Counted from the stretch's first letter, positions 1 through 8,446 are shown. The stretch is DNA of 64,000 bases from Flavobacteriales bacterium (GCA_013360395.1 JABWBQ010000009.1:20405-84404), one strand, 5' to 3'. Made by a program: numbers and translations. Notes: generated by a model from the sequence alone, not told the origin.

Positions 1-17
1 TGCTCCCCCGACCCCGC

Positions 18-102
18 CACCTGCTCACCGGGGCTCCCCCTCCCCCCCTCCCTGGGGCTTGTTTTGGGTCACCAACGACACGGAACCCCAACGCCCCAGG
101 CC
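18..102 (+). promoter_or_regulatory. Upstream block shared with the gene at 1717
   Basis: This block precedes the gene at 103 and closely resembles the one at 1643-1716. Both begin with CTGCTCACC followed by GGGCTC, pass through a C-rich stretch, and contain the identical 20-mer TTGTTTTGGGTCACCAACGA (59-78 here). Inside it, TTGTTTTG (59-66) is one base from the Bacteroidota -7 consensus TAnnTTTG. A duplicated promoter region is the simplest reading; no transcript evidence is available. Confidence 0.5.
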
Positions 103-678
103 ATGACCACCAACGCCACCCTCCGCCAGCTCGTCCTCGCCGCCACCCTGTGCACGGCAGCGGTCCACGCCGAGGAAGCACGCGTGCTCCGCATCCAGGG
201 GAAGGTGCTGAGCAGCGAGACCCTCGCCGGCGCCACCCTGACGGTGCTGCAGGACGGTGCGGCCTTCACCCGCATGGTGCAGGGCCTGGCACAGTTCCAG
301 ATGGACCTGCCCCTGGGCCATGAATACCGCCTGAGCTTCGAGCGGCCGGGCACCATCGGCAAGGAACTGCTGTTCGACACGCGCCTGCCGGGCGACGCAC
401 GACCGCCGAAGGACCTCTTTTTCCAGTTCCAGGTGAGCCTGCTGGCCCAGCCGGCCGAAGGTGCGGTGCGTTACGACGGGCCGGTGGGGCTGATCGCCTT
501 CAACGACCAGGAGGGCGACTTCGGCTACGAGCACCTGCGCACGGCCCGGCTGGTACCGCTGACCGGCCCTGCCGCCGCACCGGTGAAGCGCGCCCGTCGC
601 GAGGCCGCCCCGTTCGTGGACCCCACGATGGAGCTGGCCGCCTGGGTGGAGACCCGCCGCGCCGAAACCCATCCTTGA
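103..678 (+). CDS. Exported protein with a beta-sandwich (carboxypeptidase-regulatory-like) domain
   Basis: About 191 residues. The first 23 form a signal peptide (LRQLVLAATLCTAAVHA, cleavage before EEA). The middle, from RIQGKVLSSETLAGATLTV, has the look of a short regulatory beta-sandwich of the kind common in Bacteroidota surface proteins. The tail APFVDPTMELAAWVETRRA is nearly repeated at the end of the small gene at 1717 (APFTDPTLALAAWTEQQRA), so the two are paralogues in their ends. ATG 103 was chosen over an upstream in-frame codon at 64 because it starts directly at the signal peptide. The next gene follows within 25 nt. Function unknown. Confidence 0.7.
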   Translation: MTTNATLRQLVLAATLCTAAVHAEEARVLRIQGKVLSSETLAGATLTVLQDGAAFTRMVQGLAQFQMDLPLGHEYRLSFERPGTIGKELLFDTRLPGDARPPKDLFFQFQVSLLAQPAEGAVRYDGPVGLIAFNDQEGDFGYEHLRTARLVPLTGPAAAPVKRARREAAPFVDPTMELAAWVETRRAETHP

Positions 679-701
679 ACCCCACGACACCCGACCCACG
701 T

Positions 702-1313
702 ATGACGCCCCATCGCCAGCCCGGACCGCCCATGCACCCCTACCTGGAGGCCCTCAAGCACCGCATCAACCGCCATGGCCTGACCTGGCCTTGGAGCCGC
801 TCGACCGCCGGTGCCGGCGCGGCCGTCCCGCCCTTCAGCGTGATCCGCAAGGCGCTCGACGACCTGGACCGCGACGGCTGGTATCCGCGCCCGTTGTCCG
901 GGCCCGTGCATGTGCGCGGACAGGTGGAGGGGGTGAACGACCATCGCTGCGCGGTGAGCATCGTCCTGAACGAACGCCTGGCCCAGGTGGTGGACACCGA
1001 CGAGGAAGGGCGCTTCGCTCTGCAGCTGCCTGCGGATGCGGCGATCCGCCTGGTGCTGGTGCAACCCGGACATCTGCCGCGCCTGATCGAGATCCGTCCC
1101 TGGGAAGGCCGGCCCACAAACGACCACAGCAAGCCGATGCCCATCGCGTTGCACGTGATGCTCACCCCACGGGAAGGCATGGCGACCAAGCCCATGGCCG
1201 AGCGTATCACCCTGCTTGACCGCCAAGGCCGCCTGCTGGTGGAGTGGGACCGCGTGCGGGGCACCCAGGAGAACGGCCCGCATCCGGAACCGATGCTGCG
1301 GCGCGCGGTGTAG
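702..1313 (+). CDS. Uncharacterised protein with one beta-sandwich-like segment
   Basis: About 203 residues from ATG 702; ATG 732 is an equally plausible start and a TTG at 675 would overlap the preceding stop. There is no signal peptide. Residues roughly 65-130 (VHVRGQVEGVNDHRCAVSIV, then DEEGRFALQLPADAAIRLVL) show the same strand pattern as the domain in the gene at 103, suggesting distant homology. It may be transcribed with that gene. The region past its stop is the low-complexity repeat tract. I do not recognise a function. Confidence 0.6.
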   Translation: MTPHRQPGPPMHPYLEALKHRINRHGLTWPWSRSTAGAGAAVPPFSVIRKALDDLDRDGWYPRPLSGPVHVRGQVEGVNDHRCAVSIVLNERLAQVVDTDEEGRFALQLPADAAIRLVLVQPGHLPRLIEIRPWEGRPTNDHSKPMPIALHVMLTPREGMATKPMAERITLLDRQGRLLVEWDRVRGTQENGPHPEPMLRRAV

Positions 1314-1326
1314 GGATCCGCGGGGG

Positions 1327-1600
1327 CTTCCAGCCTCCGGCCTCCCGCCTCAAGCCTCAAGCTTCCAGCCTTCGGCCTCAAGCCTCAAGCTTCCAGCCTT
1401 CGGCCTCAAGCCTCAAGCTTCCAGCCTTCGGCCTCCGGCCTCAAGCTTCCAGCTTTCAACTTTCAGCTTTCAGCTTTCAACTTTCGGCGTTGGCTTCCAG
1501 CCTCCAGCCTCAAGCTTTCAGCTTTCGGCGTTGGCTTCCAGCTTCCGGCTTTCAGCTTTCAACTTTCAGCTTTCGGCGTTGGCTTTCAGCTTTCTGTTCC
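1327..1600 (+). repeat. Low-complexity repeat tract with a perfect 3 x 28 bp tandem core
   Basis: The intergenic stretch 1314-1642 is built from short words such as AAGCTTCCAGCCTTCGGCCT and CAGCTTTCAACTTTCAGC. Three perfect tandem copies of a 28-bp unit lie at 1351-1378, 1379-1406 and 1407-1434. They are followed by a degenerate pyrimidine-rich family in which TTTCGGCGTTGGCTTCCAGC occurs at 1482-1501 and 1523-1542, with a one-base variant at 1571-1590. There are no unique spacers, so it is not a CRISPR array. Open frames cross it but translate only into Ser/Ala/Pro-rich repeats and are unlikely to be genes. Confidence 0.85.
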
Positions 1601-1642
1601 CGGTTACCGCCGCGCCCGCCAGTTGCTACCTCCCGCCCACCA

Positions 1643-1716
1643 GCTGCTCACCCGGGCTCACGCCCCCCCTTGTCCCCGGCCTTGTTTTGGGTCACCAACG
1701 AACCCCGACCCACGCC
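1643..1716 (+). promoter_or_regulatory. Upstream block duplicated from 18-102
   Basis: It matches the block upstream of the gene at 103, including the same 20-mer (TTGTTTTGGGTCACCAACGA) at 1682-1701 and a near-identical CTGCTCACCCGGGCTC at 1644-1659. The distance to the ATG is a little shorter (34 against 43 nt from the end of the -7-like word). Confidence 0.5.
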
Positions 1717-1938
1717 ATGGCCCGCTCCACCACCCTTCGCAGCCTCCTGATCCTGGTCTCCTTCCTCACCCTGGCCCACGGCACCTTCGCCGCCACCCCG
1801 CGCAAGGCCGCCAAGGCCCGGCAGGCCCGTACCGAGCGTCGCATGGTGGCCCCCTTCACGGACCCCACGCTGGCGCTGGCCGCCTGGACCGAGCAGCAGC
1901 GCGCCATCCAGGCCTCCACCGTGCGCACGATGCGCTGA
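1717..1938 (+). CDS. Small exported protein, internally deleted paralogue of the gene at 103
   Basis: This 73-residue product has a signal peptide (LRSLLILVSFLTLAHGTFA) and then a short basic stretch. It ends with APFTDPTLALAAWTEQQRA, matching the tail of the gene at 103 (APFVDPTMELAAWVETRRA) in protein and closely in DNA. The beta-sandwich domain that fills the middle of that gene is absent. With the duplicated upstream block this looks like a copy that kept both ends and lost the middle. Whether the product is functional is unknown. Confidence 0.6.
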   Translation: MARSTTLRSLLILVSFLTLAHGTFAATPRKAAKARQARTERRMVAPFTDPTLALAAWTEQQRAIQASTVRTMR

Positions 1939-2009
1939 TCCACCCCGCACCCGGCCAAGCGCCCTGCATGGGCCTTCGTCGGTCCCTGGTGCCACCGGTC
2001 GGCAGGTGC

Positions 2010-2017
2010 TACCTTGC
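2010..2017 (+). promoter_or_regulatory. Weak -7-like box for the LytTR regulator
   Basis: TACCTTGC lies 19 nt upstream of ATG 2037. It resembles the TAnnTTTG boxes seen elsewhere in the window with one mismatch in the TTTG part. Confidence 0.35.
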
Positions 2018-2036
2018 CCTCCTCAACCGATCGACC

Positions 2037-2792
2037 ATGAGCACCCTGAGCGCCGTCATCGTGGACGACGAGCAGCATTGCCGCGACGCCCTCAGCGGCC
2101 TGCTGCAGCGCAAACACCCGGAGATCGAATTGCTGGGCATGGCCACCAATGTGCCCGAGGGCATCGCCCTGTTGAGCAAGGTGAAGCCGAAGGTGCTCTT
2201 CCTGGACATCGAGATGGGCAAGCAGACGGGGTTCGACCTGCTACAGGCCATCGGCCCGGACCGGCCGCACGTGATCTTCACCACGGCGCACGAGGGCTAT
2301 GCCGTGAAGGCCATCCGTTTCAGCGCCCTGGACTATCTCCTGAAGCCGGTGGACGCCGAGGAGCTGGCCTCGGCCATCGGCAAAGTGCGGCAGGAGGAAC
2401 GCACACCCCAGAGCCCGGACCAGTTCATGGCGCTGCTGAAGAACCTCACCCGCCCGTCCGGAGCGGAGAAGCGCATCGCACTGCCGGTGGCCGACGGGCT
2501 GGAAATGGTGGACGTGGACGATATCATGTACTGCGAGAGCGACAGCAACTACACGGTGGTGCACCAGAAGGACAAGAAGCGCCTGGTGATCAGCCGCACG
2601 TTGAAGGAGTTCGAGGACATGCTGGACCCCACCCAGTTCGTGCGCGTGCACCACAGCTACCTGATCAACGTGAAGCACGTGAAGAAGTACATCCGTGGCG
2701 AGGGCGGAGAGGTGATCATGACCGACGGCACCAACGTGGCGGTGAGCCGCCGCAAGAAGCAGGAACTGATGGACAGCCTGGCCAAGCTGTAG
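2037..2792 (+). CDS. LytTR-family response regulator
   Basis: 251 residues. The N-terminal receiver domain (about 1-125) has the acidic pair D10/D11, phosphoacceptor D57 in LFLDIEM and the switch lysine K103 in YLLKPV. A LytTR DNA-binding domain follows (about 145-248), with the hallmark CESDSNYTVVH and the FVRVHHSYLIN segment. Such regulators pair with LytS/YpdA-type sensor kinases, but none is adjacent; the HisKA-type kinase at 39569 is far away and of another class. The gene faces yqeY and the dcw operon convergently, with a hairpin between. Confidence 0.93.
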   Translation: MSTLSAVIVDDEQHCRDALSGLLQRKHPEIELLGMATNVPEGIALLSKVKPKVLFLDIEMGKQTGFDLLQAIGPDRPHVIFTTAHEGYAVKAIRFSALDYLLKPVDAEELASAIGKVRQEERTPQSPDQFMALLKNLTRPSGAEKRIALPVADGLEMVDVDDIMYCESDSNYTVVHQKDKKRLVISRTLKEFEDMLDPTQFVRVHHSYLINVKHVKKYIRGEGGEVIMTDGTNVAVSRRKKQELMDSLAKL

Positions 2793-2817
2793 GCCAGGGG
2801 TCCGCAGTGAACGCGAA

Positions 2818-2837
2818 GGGGCGCCTGCGGGCGCCCC
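2818..2837. terminator. GC-rich hairpin between convergent genes
   Basis: GGGGCGCC, a short loop, and GGGCGCCCC form a strong stem between the convergent stops of the LytTR regulator (2792) and yqeY (2860). There is no clear T tract on either strand, so it may act as a bidirectional but weak terminator. Confidence 0.45.
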
Positions 2838-2859
2838 CTGCTTGTCCGGTCGGGCTGGA

Positions 2860-3315
2860 TCAGCCGGCCAGCATGCGCTTCACGAGCGCGGCGACGGCAG
2901 CGCCGTCGGCACGGCCCGCCAGTTGCTTGTTCGCTTCGCCCATCACGCGCCCCATGTCCTTCATGCCGGTGGCACCTGTGGCGGCGATCACGGCACGCAC
3001 GGCGGCCTCGAGCTCGCTGTCGCTGAGGCGCGCCGGCAGGTAAGCCTCGATCACCCGGGCCTGCACCTCCTCCTCCCCGGCCAGGTCGGCGCGGCCCTGC
3101 TCCCGGTAGATGGCCGCGGCCTCCATGCGCTGCTTGTGGAGCTTCTGCAGGATCCGCGAGCCGGCCTCCTCGCTGACGCCGCCGCCCCCACCGCCCTCCT
3201 TGGTGAGCTCCAGCAAGATGGCGCTCTTGATCGCGCGCAGGGCGTTGAGGCGGTCCTTGTCGCGGGCCAGCATGGCCGTCCTGAGGTCGGCGTCGATGCG
3301 CTGTTGGAGATCCAT
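2860..3315 (-). CDS. yqeY: GatB/YqeY domain-containing protein
   Basis: 151 residues with the YqeY signature: MDLQQRIDADLRTAMLARDK at the start, RLNALRAIKSAIL, and the C-terminal GMKDMGRVMGEANKQLAGRADG that resembles the tail domain of GatB. The family is a stand-alone relative of the tRNA-binding part of the amidotransferase; its exact role is unresolved. It starts 11 nt after the ftsZ stop and is the last gene of the dcw operon. A run of glycines (about 41-46) sits in the linker. Confidence 0.92.
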   Translation of the reverse strand: MDLQQRIDADLRTAMLARDKDRLNALRAIKSAILLELTKEGGGGGGVSEEAGSRILQKLHKQRMEAAAIYREQGRADLAGEEEVQARVIEAYLPARLSDSELEAAVRAVIAATGATGMKDMGRVMGEANKQLAGRADGAAVAALVKRMLAG

Positions 3316-3326
3316 GGGCGCGTGCG

Positions 3327-4925
3327 TCAGTCCACGTTGTCGTGCAGGAACGGGTTGTTGCGGCGCAGTTCCACGCGGCGTTCGCCGTTCTCGTCCTGGT
3401 CCTCGGTGAGGGTGTAGCGGCTCACGTTGCTGTCGGTGCTGCGGGGTCCTTCGCTCAGGGCGATGCGCTTGCGCACATAGGCGGGCTCGCGTTCCATCTC
3501 ATTGATGCCGTTGGTGGACCGCATGCGCAGGGTCATCTCGCGCATGCGCACGAGCCGTTCCTCCACGCGGGCCTGGTGCTCGGTGGGGCTGAGGCGGTTG
3601 GTGGGCTGTGTGTGGAGGGGCACGGTGGTGTCAGGCGGGGCGGCGACCGCGGCGGCGGGTTCGTCATAGAGGTCGAAGCGCACCTTGTCGGCGACGGGCG
3701 GGCTCACCTCCAGGTCCACGGTGTGTCCGGCTGCCGGAACCGCGGGGCGCGGGGTCTCCTGCGCCACCGGTGCGGGCTGGGGGGCGGCGGGTTTCAGGTA
3801 GGGCTCGGTGGGGGCCTGGGGGGCCGGCTCCGGGGCCTTGGCGACCGGGACCTGCGGGACGCTGGCCACGGGGTTCACGATGGGCTGGGTGATCATCGTG
3901 GGCACATCGGCATCGAGCGGGATCACCTTGCGGGCCTCGGGCACATGGCCCACCACACCGGTCTCGGGGTTCACCTGGAAACCGGTGGCGATGACGGTCA
4001 CACGCAGGCGTTCGCCCAGGCCGTCCTGGCGGCAATAGCCCCAGATGACGTCGGCGCTGCTGCCGGCCGCCTCCTGGATGTGGTCGGTGATCTCGCTGAT
4101 CTCGTCCATCAGCACCTCGCGCTCGCCATGCGTGATGTTGAGCAGGACGAACTTGGCGCCCTTGATGTCGTTGTCGTTGAGGAGCGGGGAGGCCAGGGCC
4201 TCCTGGGCGGCGCGCAGGGCGCGATCCTCACCCTCGGCCTCGGCCATGCCCATGATGGCGGCGCCGCTGTTGGTCATCACGGTCTTCACGTCCTCGAAAT
4301 CCACGTTCACCTTGCCGGTCACGGTGATGATCTCGGCGATGCCGCGGGCTGCGGTGGTGAGCACATTGTCCGCGTGGCCGAAAGCGTTGTCCAGGCTCAG
4401 GTTGCCGAAGAGGTCGCGCAGCCGGTCGTTGTTGATCACCAGCAGGGTGTCCACCGAGCGGCGCAGGTCCTCGATGCCGCCCACGGCCTGGAGCTTGCGC
4501 TTGCGGCCCTCCCATTGGAAGGGCATGGTGACGATGCCGACCGTGAGGATGCCGAGCTCGCGGGCGATGGCGGCGATCACCGGAGCGGCGCCGGTGCCGG
4601 TGCCGCCGCCCATGCCGGCGGTGATGAAGACCATCTTGGTGCGTGTGCCGAGCAGCTGGCGGATCTCGTCGAGGTTCTCCTGGGCGGCGTCTTTGCCGCG
4701 CTCGGGGATGGAGCCGGCGCCGAGGCCGTCGGTGAGGGCGGGGCCCAGCTGCACCTTCACGGGCACGGGGCTGATGTCCAGCGCCTGTTTGTCGGTGTTG
4801 CAGATGATGAAGTCCACGCCCTTGATGCCCTGGGCGTGCATGTAGTTCACGGCGTTGCTGCCGCCGCCCCCCACGCCGATCACCTTGATGATCGAGGAGA
4901 GCTCACGGGGAAGGTCGAATTTCAT
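3327..4925 (-). CDS. ftsZ: Cell division GTPase FtsZ with long C-terminal extension
   Basis: 532 residues; the tubulin-like GTPase that forms the Z ring. The nucleotide-binding core has GVGGGGSNAVN (17-27), the tubulin signature GGGTGTG (106-112) and the T7 catalytic loop NVDFED (207-212), with N207, D209 and D212 all present. After about residue 325 comes a long Pro/Ala/Gln-rich linker and then a conserved-looking tail ending RRNNPFLHDNVD, giving a protein well over 100 residues longer than enterobacterial FtsZ. It lies 45 nt downstream of ftsA, the usual order. Confidence 0.98.
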   Translation of the reverse strand: MKFDLPRELSSIIKVIGVGGGGSNAVNYMHAQGIKGVDFIICNTDKQALDISPVPVKVQLGPALTDGLGAGSIPERGKDAAQENLDEIRQLLGTRTKMVFITAGMGGGTGTGAAPVIAAIARELGILTVGIVTMPFQWEGRKRKLQAVGGIEDLRRSVDTLLVINNDRLRDLFGNLSLDNAFGHADNVLTTAARGIAEIITVTGKVNVDFEDVKTVMTNSGAAIMGMAEAEGEDRALRAAQEALASPLLNDNDIKGAKFVLLNITHGEREVLMDEISEITDHIQEAAGSSADVIWGYCRQDGLGERLRVTVIATGFQVNPETGVVGHVPEARKVIPLDADVPTMITQPIVNPVASVPQVPVAKAPEPAPQAPTEPYLKPAAPQPAPVAQETPRPAVPAAGHTVDLEVSPPVADKVRFDLYDEPAAAVAAPPDTTVPLHTQPTNRLSPTEHQARVEERLVRMREMTLRMRSTNGINEMEREPAYVRKRIALSEGPRSTDSNVSRYTLTEDQDENGERRVELRRNNPFLHDNVD

Positions 4926-4970
4926 GTCGTTGAGGTTTGGAAGGTGGAACTGGGGTGGCGGGGATGCGGT

Positions 4971-6263
4971 TCAGATGTCGTCGTCGCTGAGGATCTCGGA
5001 GGCGCTCTTGATGACCTTGTCGAAGAAGCTGCCCACACGGCTGCCCTGGCTGTGGCCTTTCACCTTGGCGGCCGGAGCGGTCTGGGCGCCCTGCTTGGCA
5101 CGCTGGCGGTCCAGGAAGTCGAAGCCCTTCATCATCAGGCCCACGCCGGTGGCGAACAGCGGGCTGGTCACCTGCTCGACGTCGCTCTTGGCCAGGTGCT
5201 CGTTGGGATAGCCGATGCGGGCGGACATGCCGGTGATGTACTCCACCAGCTGGCGCAGATGTTTGAGCTGGGCACCACCGCCGGTGAGGACCACCCCGCC
5301 GATGAGCTGTTTCTCCAGCCCGCTGTTCCGGATCTCGAAATGCACGTGCTCCACGATCTCCTCCATTCGGCACTGGATCACCTCGGCCAGCGTGCGCAGG
5401 CTGATCTCCTTGGGTTCACGCCCGCGCAGACCGGGGATGCAGACCACCTCGTTCTCCTTGTTCTCGGCGGCGAGCGCACTGCCGAACTTCACCTTCAGCA
5501 GCTCGGCCTGCTCGCGCATCACCCCGCAGCCCTGGCGGATGTCCTCGGTGATCACGTTGCCGCCGAAGGGGATCACGGCGGTGTGGCGGATGATGCCGTC
5601 GTAGAAGATCGCGATGTCGGTGGTGCCGCCACCGATGTCCACGAGCACCACGCCGGCCTCCTTCTCCTCGGCGCTCAGTACCGCATCGGCGCTTGCCAGC
5701 GGTTCCAGGATCAGCTCGGTGACTTCGAGGTTGGCCCGGTACACGCACTTGTTGATGTTGCGCGCGGCGGTCACCTGGCCGCTGATGATGTGGAAGTTGG
5801 CCTCCAGGCGCACACCGCTCATGCCGATCGGGTCGCGCACGCCCTGCTCGCCGTCCACGATGTACTCCTGGGGCAGCACATGGATGATCTCCTCGCCCGC
5901 CGGCATCACCAGCTTGTACATGTCGTCGATCAGCATGTCGATGTCCGTCTGGCCGATCTCCAGCTCATGGTTCTGGCGGGTGATCATGCCGCGGTGGTGC
6001 ATGCTGCGGATGTGCTGGCCCGCGATGCCCACGTTCACCGTGCCGAGCGAAACGTTGGCGTTGGCCTCGGCCTCCTTCACGGCGGCCACGATGGAGTCCA
6101 CCGTCTTCTGGATGTTGGCCACCATGCCGCGGTTCACCCCTTCGGAGCGGCTGCGGCCCATGCCGAGGACCTCGATCTTTCCTTGTTCGTTCCGTCGCCC
6201 GACGATGCAGGCGATCTTGGTGGTGCCGATGTCCAGTCCGGCTACGATCTCTTGTTGGTGCAT
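4971..6263 (-). CDS. ftsA: Cell division protein FtsA
   Basis: 430 residues of the actin/Hsp70 fold; it anchors FtsZ to the membrane. The phosphate-binding loops are GLDIGTTKI near the N-terminus and VDIGGGTTDI in the middle, with an adenosine-motif VVLTGGGAQLKH later. The last residues (SFFDKVIKSASEIL) form the amphipathic membrane-targeting helix. It starts 12 nt after the ftsQ stop and precedes ftsZ. ATG 6263 gives the expected N-terminus. Confidence 0.98.
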   Translation of the reverse strand: MHQQEIVAGLDIGTTKIACIVGRRNEQGKIEVLGMGRSRSEGVNRGMVANIQKTVDSIVAAVKEAEANANVSLGTVNVGIAGQHIRSMHHRGMITRQNHELEIGQTDIDMLIDDMYKLVMPAGEEIIHVLPQEYIVDGEQGVRDPIGMSGVRLEANFHIISGQVTAARNINKCVYRANLEVTELILEPLASADAVLSAEEKEAGVVLVDIGGGTTDIAIFYDGIIRHTAVIPFGGNVITEDIRQGCGVMREQAELLKVKFGSALAAENKENEVVCIPGLRGREPKEISLRTLAEVIQCRMEEIVEHVHFEIRNSGLEKQLIGGVVLTGGGAQLKHLRQLVEYITGMSARIGYPNEHLAKSDVEQVTSPLFATGVGLMMKGFDFLDRQRAKQGAQTAPAAKVKGHSQGSRVGSFFDKVIKSASEILSDDDI

Positions 6264-6275
6264 GTGTACAGCGTG

Positions 6276-7079
6276 TTAGGGCGTTGTGCGGTTGGTGCAG
6301 ACTACCTGGCCGTCGAAGCGCAGGTCGATGACGGAATGGCGACGCCAGTCGGTCTGTCCGATCCCCTGGCGATAGAAGAGTTGCAGCTTGGCCAAGCGCT
6401 GGGCCAGGCGGTCGGCGTTCCCGAGGCGGATGCGTTGACCGCCCACGCGGGGCACCAGCTCGAACTGGCCGTCGGGCATCACCACGACCTGGTCGATCAG
6501 CGCGGTCCAGAACGGATCGTCATGGAGGAAGGTGGCGATGCGATGCAGCTCGGGGAGGTGGGAGGCCGTCACCAGGCTGTCGGAGCTCCGCAGGTCCATC
6601 ACCTGCGCTTCGGCCCCGGCCAGATGCACGTTGCCCAGGGCCACGGGCACCCGGGCGGTGTGCTGGTCGCTCAGGGGCATGGTGTGCCCGTCGTGATCCA
6701 GGTAGTAGCCTCCGCCGTCGCGGTCGAGCACCCGCATGATGGGTACACGCTGCTCCACCCTTACGTGCAGGATGCCGTCGAGCGTGTGGTAGGCTTCCGC
6801 GCTGCGCACCCAGGGGATCGCGCGCAGGCGTTCCTCGATCGCCCGCAGGTCCATCGCGGCCACGGGCACGCCCACCACCGCATCGCCCATGCCGAGCACC
6901 TGTTCGCGCACCTGCATGGGGCTGATGAAGCGCAGGTCGTCCACCGCCAGGACCTCGATGGCCAGGTCCTGCACCGGCCGGCGGTCGGCCGTGCGTTCCA
7001 CGAACCCGAGCGCCACCACGACGAGCGCGGCGACGACCGTCAGCAGGACCGGGCGGAGGAGCACGCGGGGGGCTTTCAT
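6276..7079 (-). CDS. ftsQ: Cell division protein FtsQ/DivIB
   Basis: 267 residues: a short cytoplasmic start, one transmembrane helix (about 9-27), then a periplasmic part with a POTRA-like segment (VEVLAVDDLRF-type start, then RAIPWVRSAEA) and the following beta domain. FtsQ links early and late divisome proteins. Its ATG overlaps the murC stop in the sequence ATGA (7076-7079). Sequence conservation in this family is low; size, topology and position between murC and ftsA support the call. Confidence 0.9.
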   Translation of the reverse strand: MKAPRVLLRPVLLTVVAALVVVALGFVERTADRRPVQDLAIEVLAVDDLRFISPMQVREQVLGMGDAVVGVPVAAMDLRAIEERLRAIPWVRSAEAYHTLDGILHVRVEQRVPIMRVLDRDGGGYYLDHDGHTMPLSDQHTARVPVALGNVHLAGAEAQVMDLRSSDSLVTASHLPELHRIATFLHDDPFWTALIDQVVVMPDGQFELVPRVGGQRIRLGNADRLAQRLAKLQLFYRQGIGQTDWRRHSVIDLRFDGQVVCTNRTTP

Positions 7080-8446
7080 GCGGCGGCGTTTTTGCGAAGA
7101 GCGTCGGCGATGCGGGGCACAAGGCGGTCGATGTCGCCCGCACCGAGGGTGAGCAACAGTTCCGGCGGATCCGCGGCGAGGCGCTCCACCAGTGCGTCCC
7201 GGCCAAGGAGGTGCTTGTCCGCCAGCGGCACCAGGCCCAGGAGCCAGGCCGAGCTGATGCCTGCGATGGGTTCCTCGCGCGCCGGATAGATGTCGAGCAG
7301 CAGCAGGGTGTCGGCCATCGCCAGGCTCCGGGCGAAGCCGTCGGCGAGGTCGCGCGTGCGGGTGAACAGGTGGGGCTGGAACACCACGGTGAGGTGGCGG
7401 CCGGGATGCAGCTCGCGTGCGGACCGGATCGCGGCCTCCAATTCCGCAGGGTGGTGGGCGTAGTCGTCGATGAACACCGTGCGCGGACCCGCGATGACGG
7501 TCTGGAACCGGCGTTCCACGCCCCGGAAGGAGGCGAGCCCATCGCGCAGCGACCCGGCGGGGACCCCGGCGTGCAGCGCCATGGCGGCCGCGGCGGTGGC
7601 GTTCTCCACGTTGTGCCTGCCGGGCATGCCCAGCCGCAGGTCGCGCAGTGTTCCGGTCGCGGTCACAAGGTCGAAGTGATAGGCGCCGTCCCGCACCTCC
7701 ACCCGTTCGGCACGAGGCGCTCCGGCACCGCCGATGGCGTAGGTGTCCGCCTGCAGGCCGGGAAGCACGTCGCGGACACGCTCATGCACGAGCAGGCTGC
7801 CGGTGCAAAGGGCGGCGAACTCGCGATAGGCCGCGAACATCGCCTCCTTCGTGCCATAGATGTCGAGGTGGTCCGGATCGGCGGCGGTGATGATGGCATC
7901 CGTGGGGCGGAGGTGCAGGAAGCTGCGGTCGAACTCATCGGCCTCCACCACGTTGGCCACCGCACCGTCGTCGAGCAGCACGTTGGTCCCGTAGTTCGCG
8001 CTGATGCCGCCAAGGAAGGCGTTCACCGGCACGCCACCGCTGTGCAGCAGGTGCGCCAGCAGGGTGCTCACCGTGGTCTTGCCGTGCGTGCCGGCCACGG
8101 CGTAGGTGCGGCGGTCGCGGGTGATGAGGCCGAGCAGCTCGCTGCGCTTCACGATGCGGGCACCGGCGGCGGTCCACCACGCCAGCAGCGGACTGGTGGC
8201 GGGCACGGCGGGCGTGCGCACCACGAGCACCTCGGCGGGCCGTTCGCGCAGCGGTGCGGGGATGGAGGCTGGATCCTCGTCGAAGTGGAGGGACATGCCC
8301 TCGGAGGCCAGGCCGTCCGTGAGCGGGGAGGGCGTGCGGTCGTAGCCGCCCACCACGGCGCCCTGGCGCCGATAGTAGCGTGCCAGGCCGCTCATGCCGA
8401 TGCCGCCGATGCCGACGAAATAGAGGCGCTGGACCGCGGTGCTCAT
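7076..8446 (-). CDS. murC: UDP-N-acetylmuramate--L-alanine ligase MurC
   Basis: 456 residues. It adds L-Ala to UDP-MurNAc, the first step of stem peptide assembly in the cytoplasm. The N-terminal Rossmann part has VGIGGIGMSGLA (11-22), the ATP loop is GTHGKTT (119-125), and the C-terminal ligase domain includes FIDDYAHHP. The start at 8446 overlaps the murG stop (ATGA, 8443-8446); a longer open frame upstream runs inside murG and is discarded. Followed directly by ftsQ. Confidence 0.97.
   Translation of the reverse strand: MSTAVQRLYFVGIGGIGMSGLARYYRRQGAVVGGYDRTPSPLTDGLASEGMSLHFDEDPASIPAPLRERPAEVLVVRTPAVPATSPLLAWWTAAGARIVKRSELLGLITRDRRTYAVAGTHGKTTVSTLLAHLLHSGGVPVNAFLGGISANYGTNVLLDDGAVANVVEADEFDRSFLHLRPTDAIITAADPDHLDIYGTKEAMFAAYREFAALCTGSLLVHERVRDVLPGLQADTYAIGGAGAPRAERVEVRDGAYHFDLVTATGTLRDLRLGMPGRHNVENATAAAAMALHAGVPAGSLRDGLASFRGVERRFQTVIAGPRTVFIDDYAHHPAELEAAIRSARELHPGRHLTVVFQPHLFTRTRDLADGFARSLAMADTLLLLDIYPAREEPIAGISSAWLLGLVPLADKHLLGRDALVERLAADPPELLLTLGAGDIDRLVPRIADALRKNAAA

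Noticed and set aside
1351..1434. CRISPR array
   Set aside because: The 28-bp copies are directly adjacent with no spacers and there are no cas genes.
3342..7289. A 1315-codon open frame on the plus strand over ftsZ, ftsA and ftsQ
   Set aside because: It is antisense to three well-supported genes and encodes a His/Gly/Ala-rich sequence without domains; long antisense frames are expected in DNA of this GC content and codon bias.
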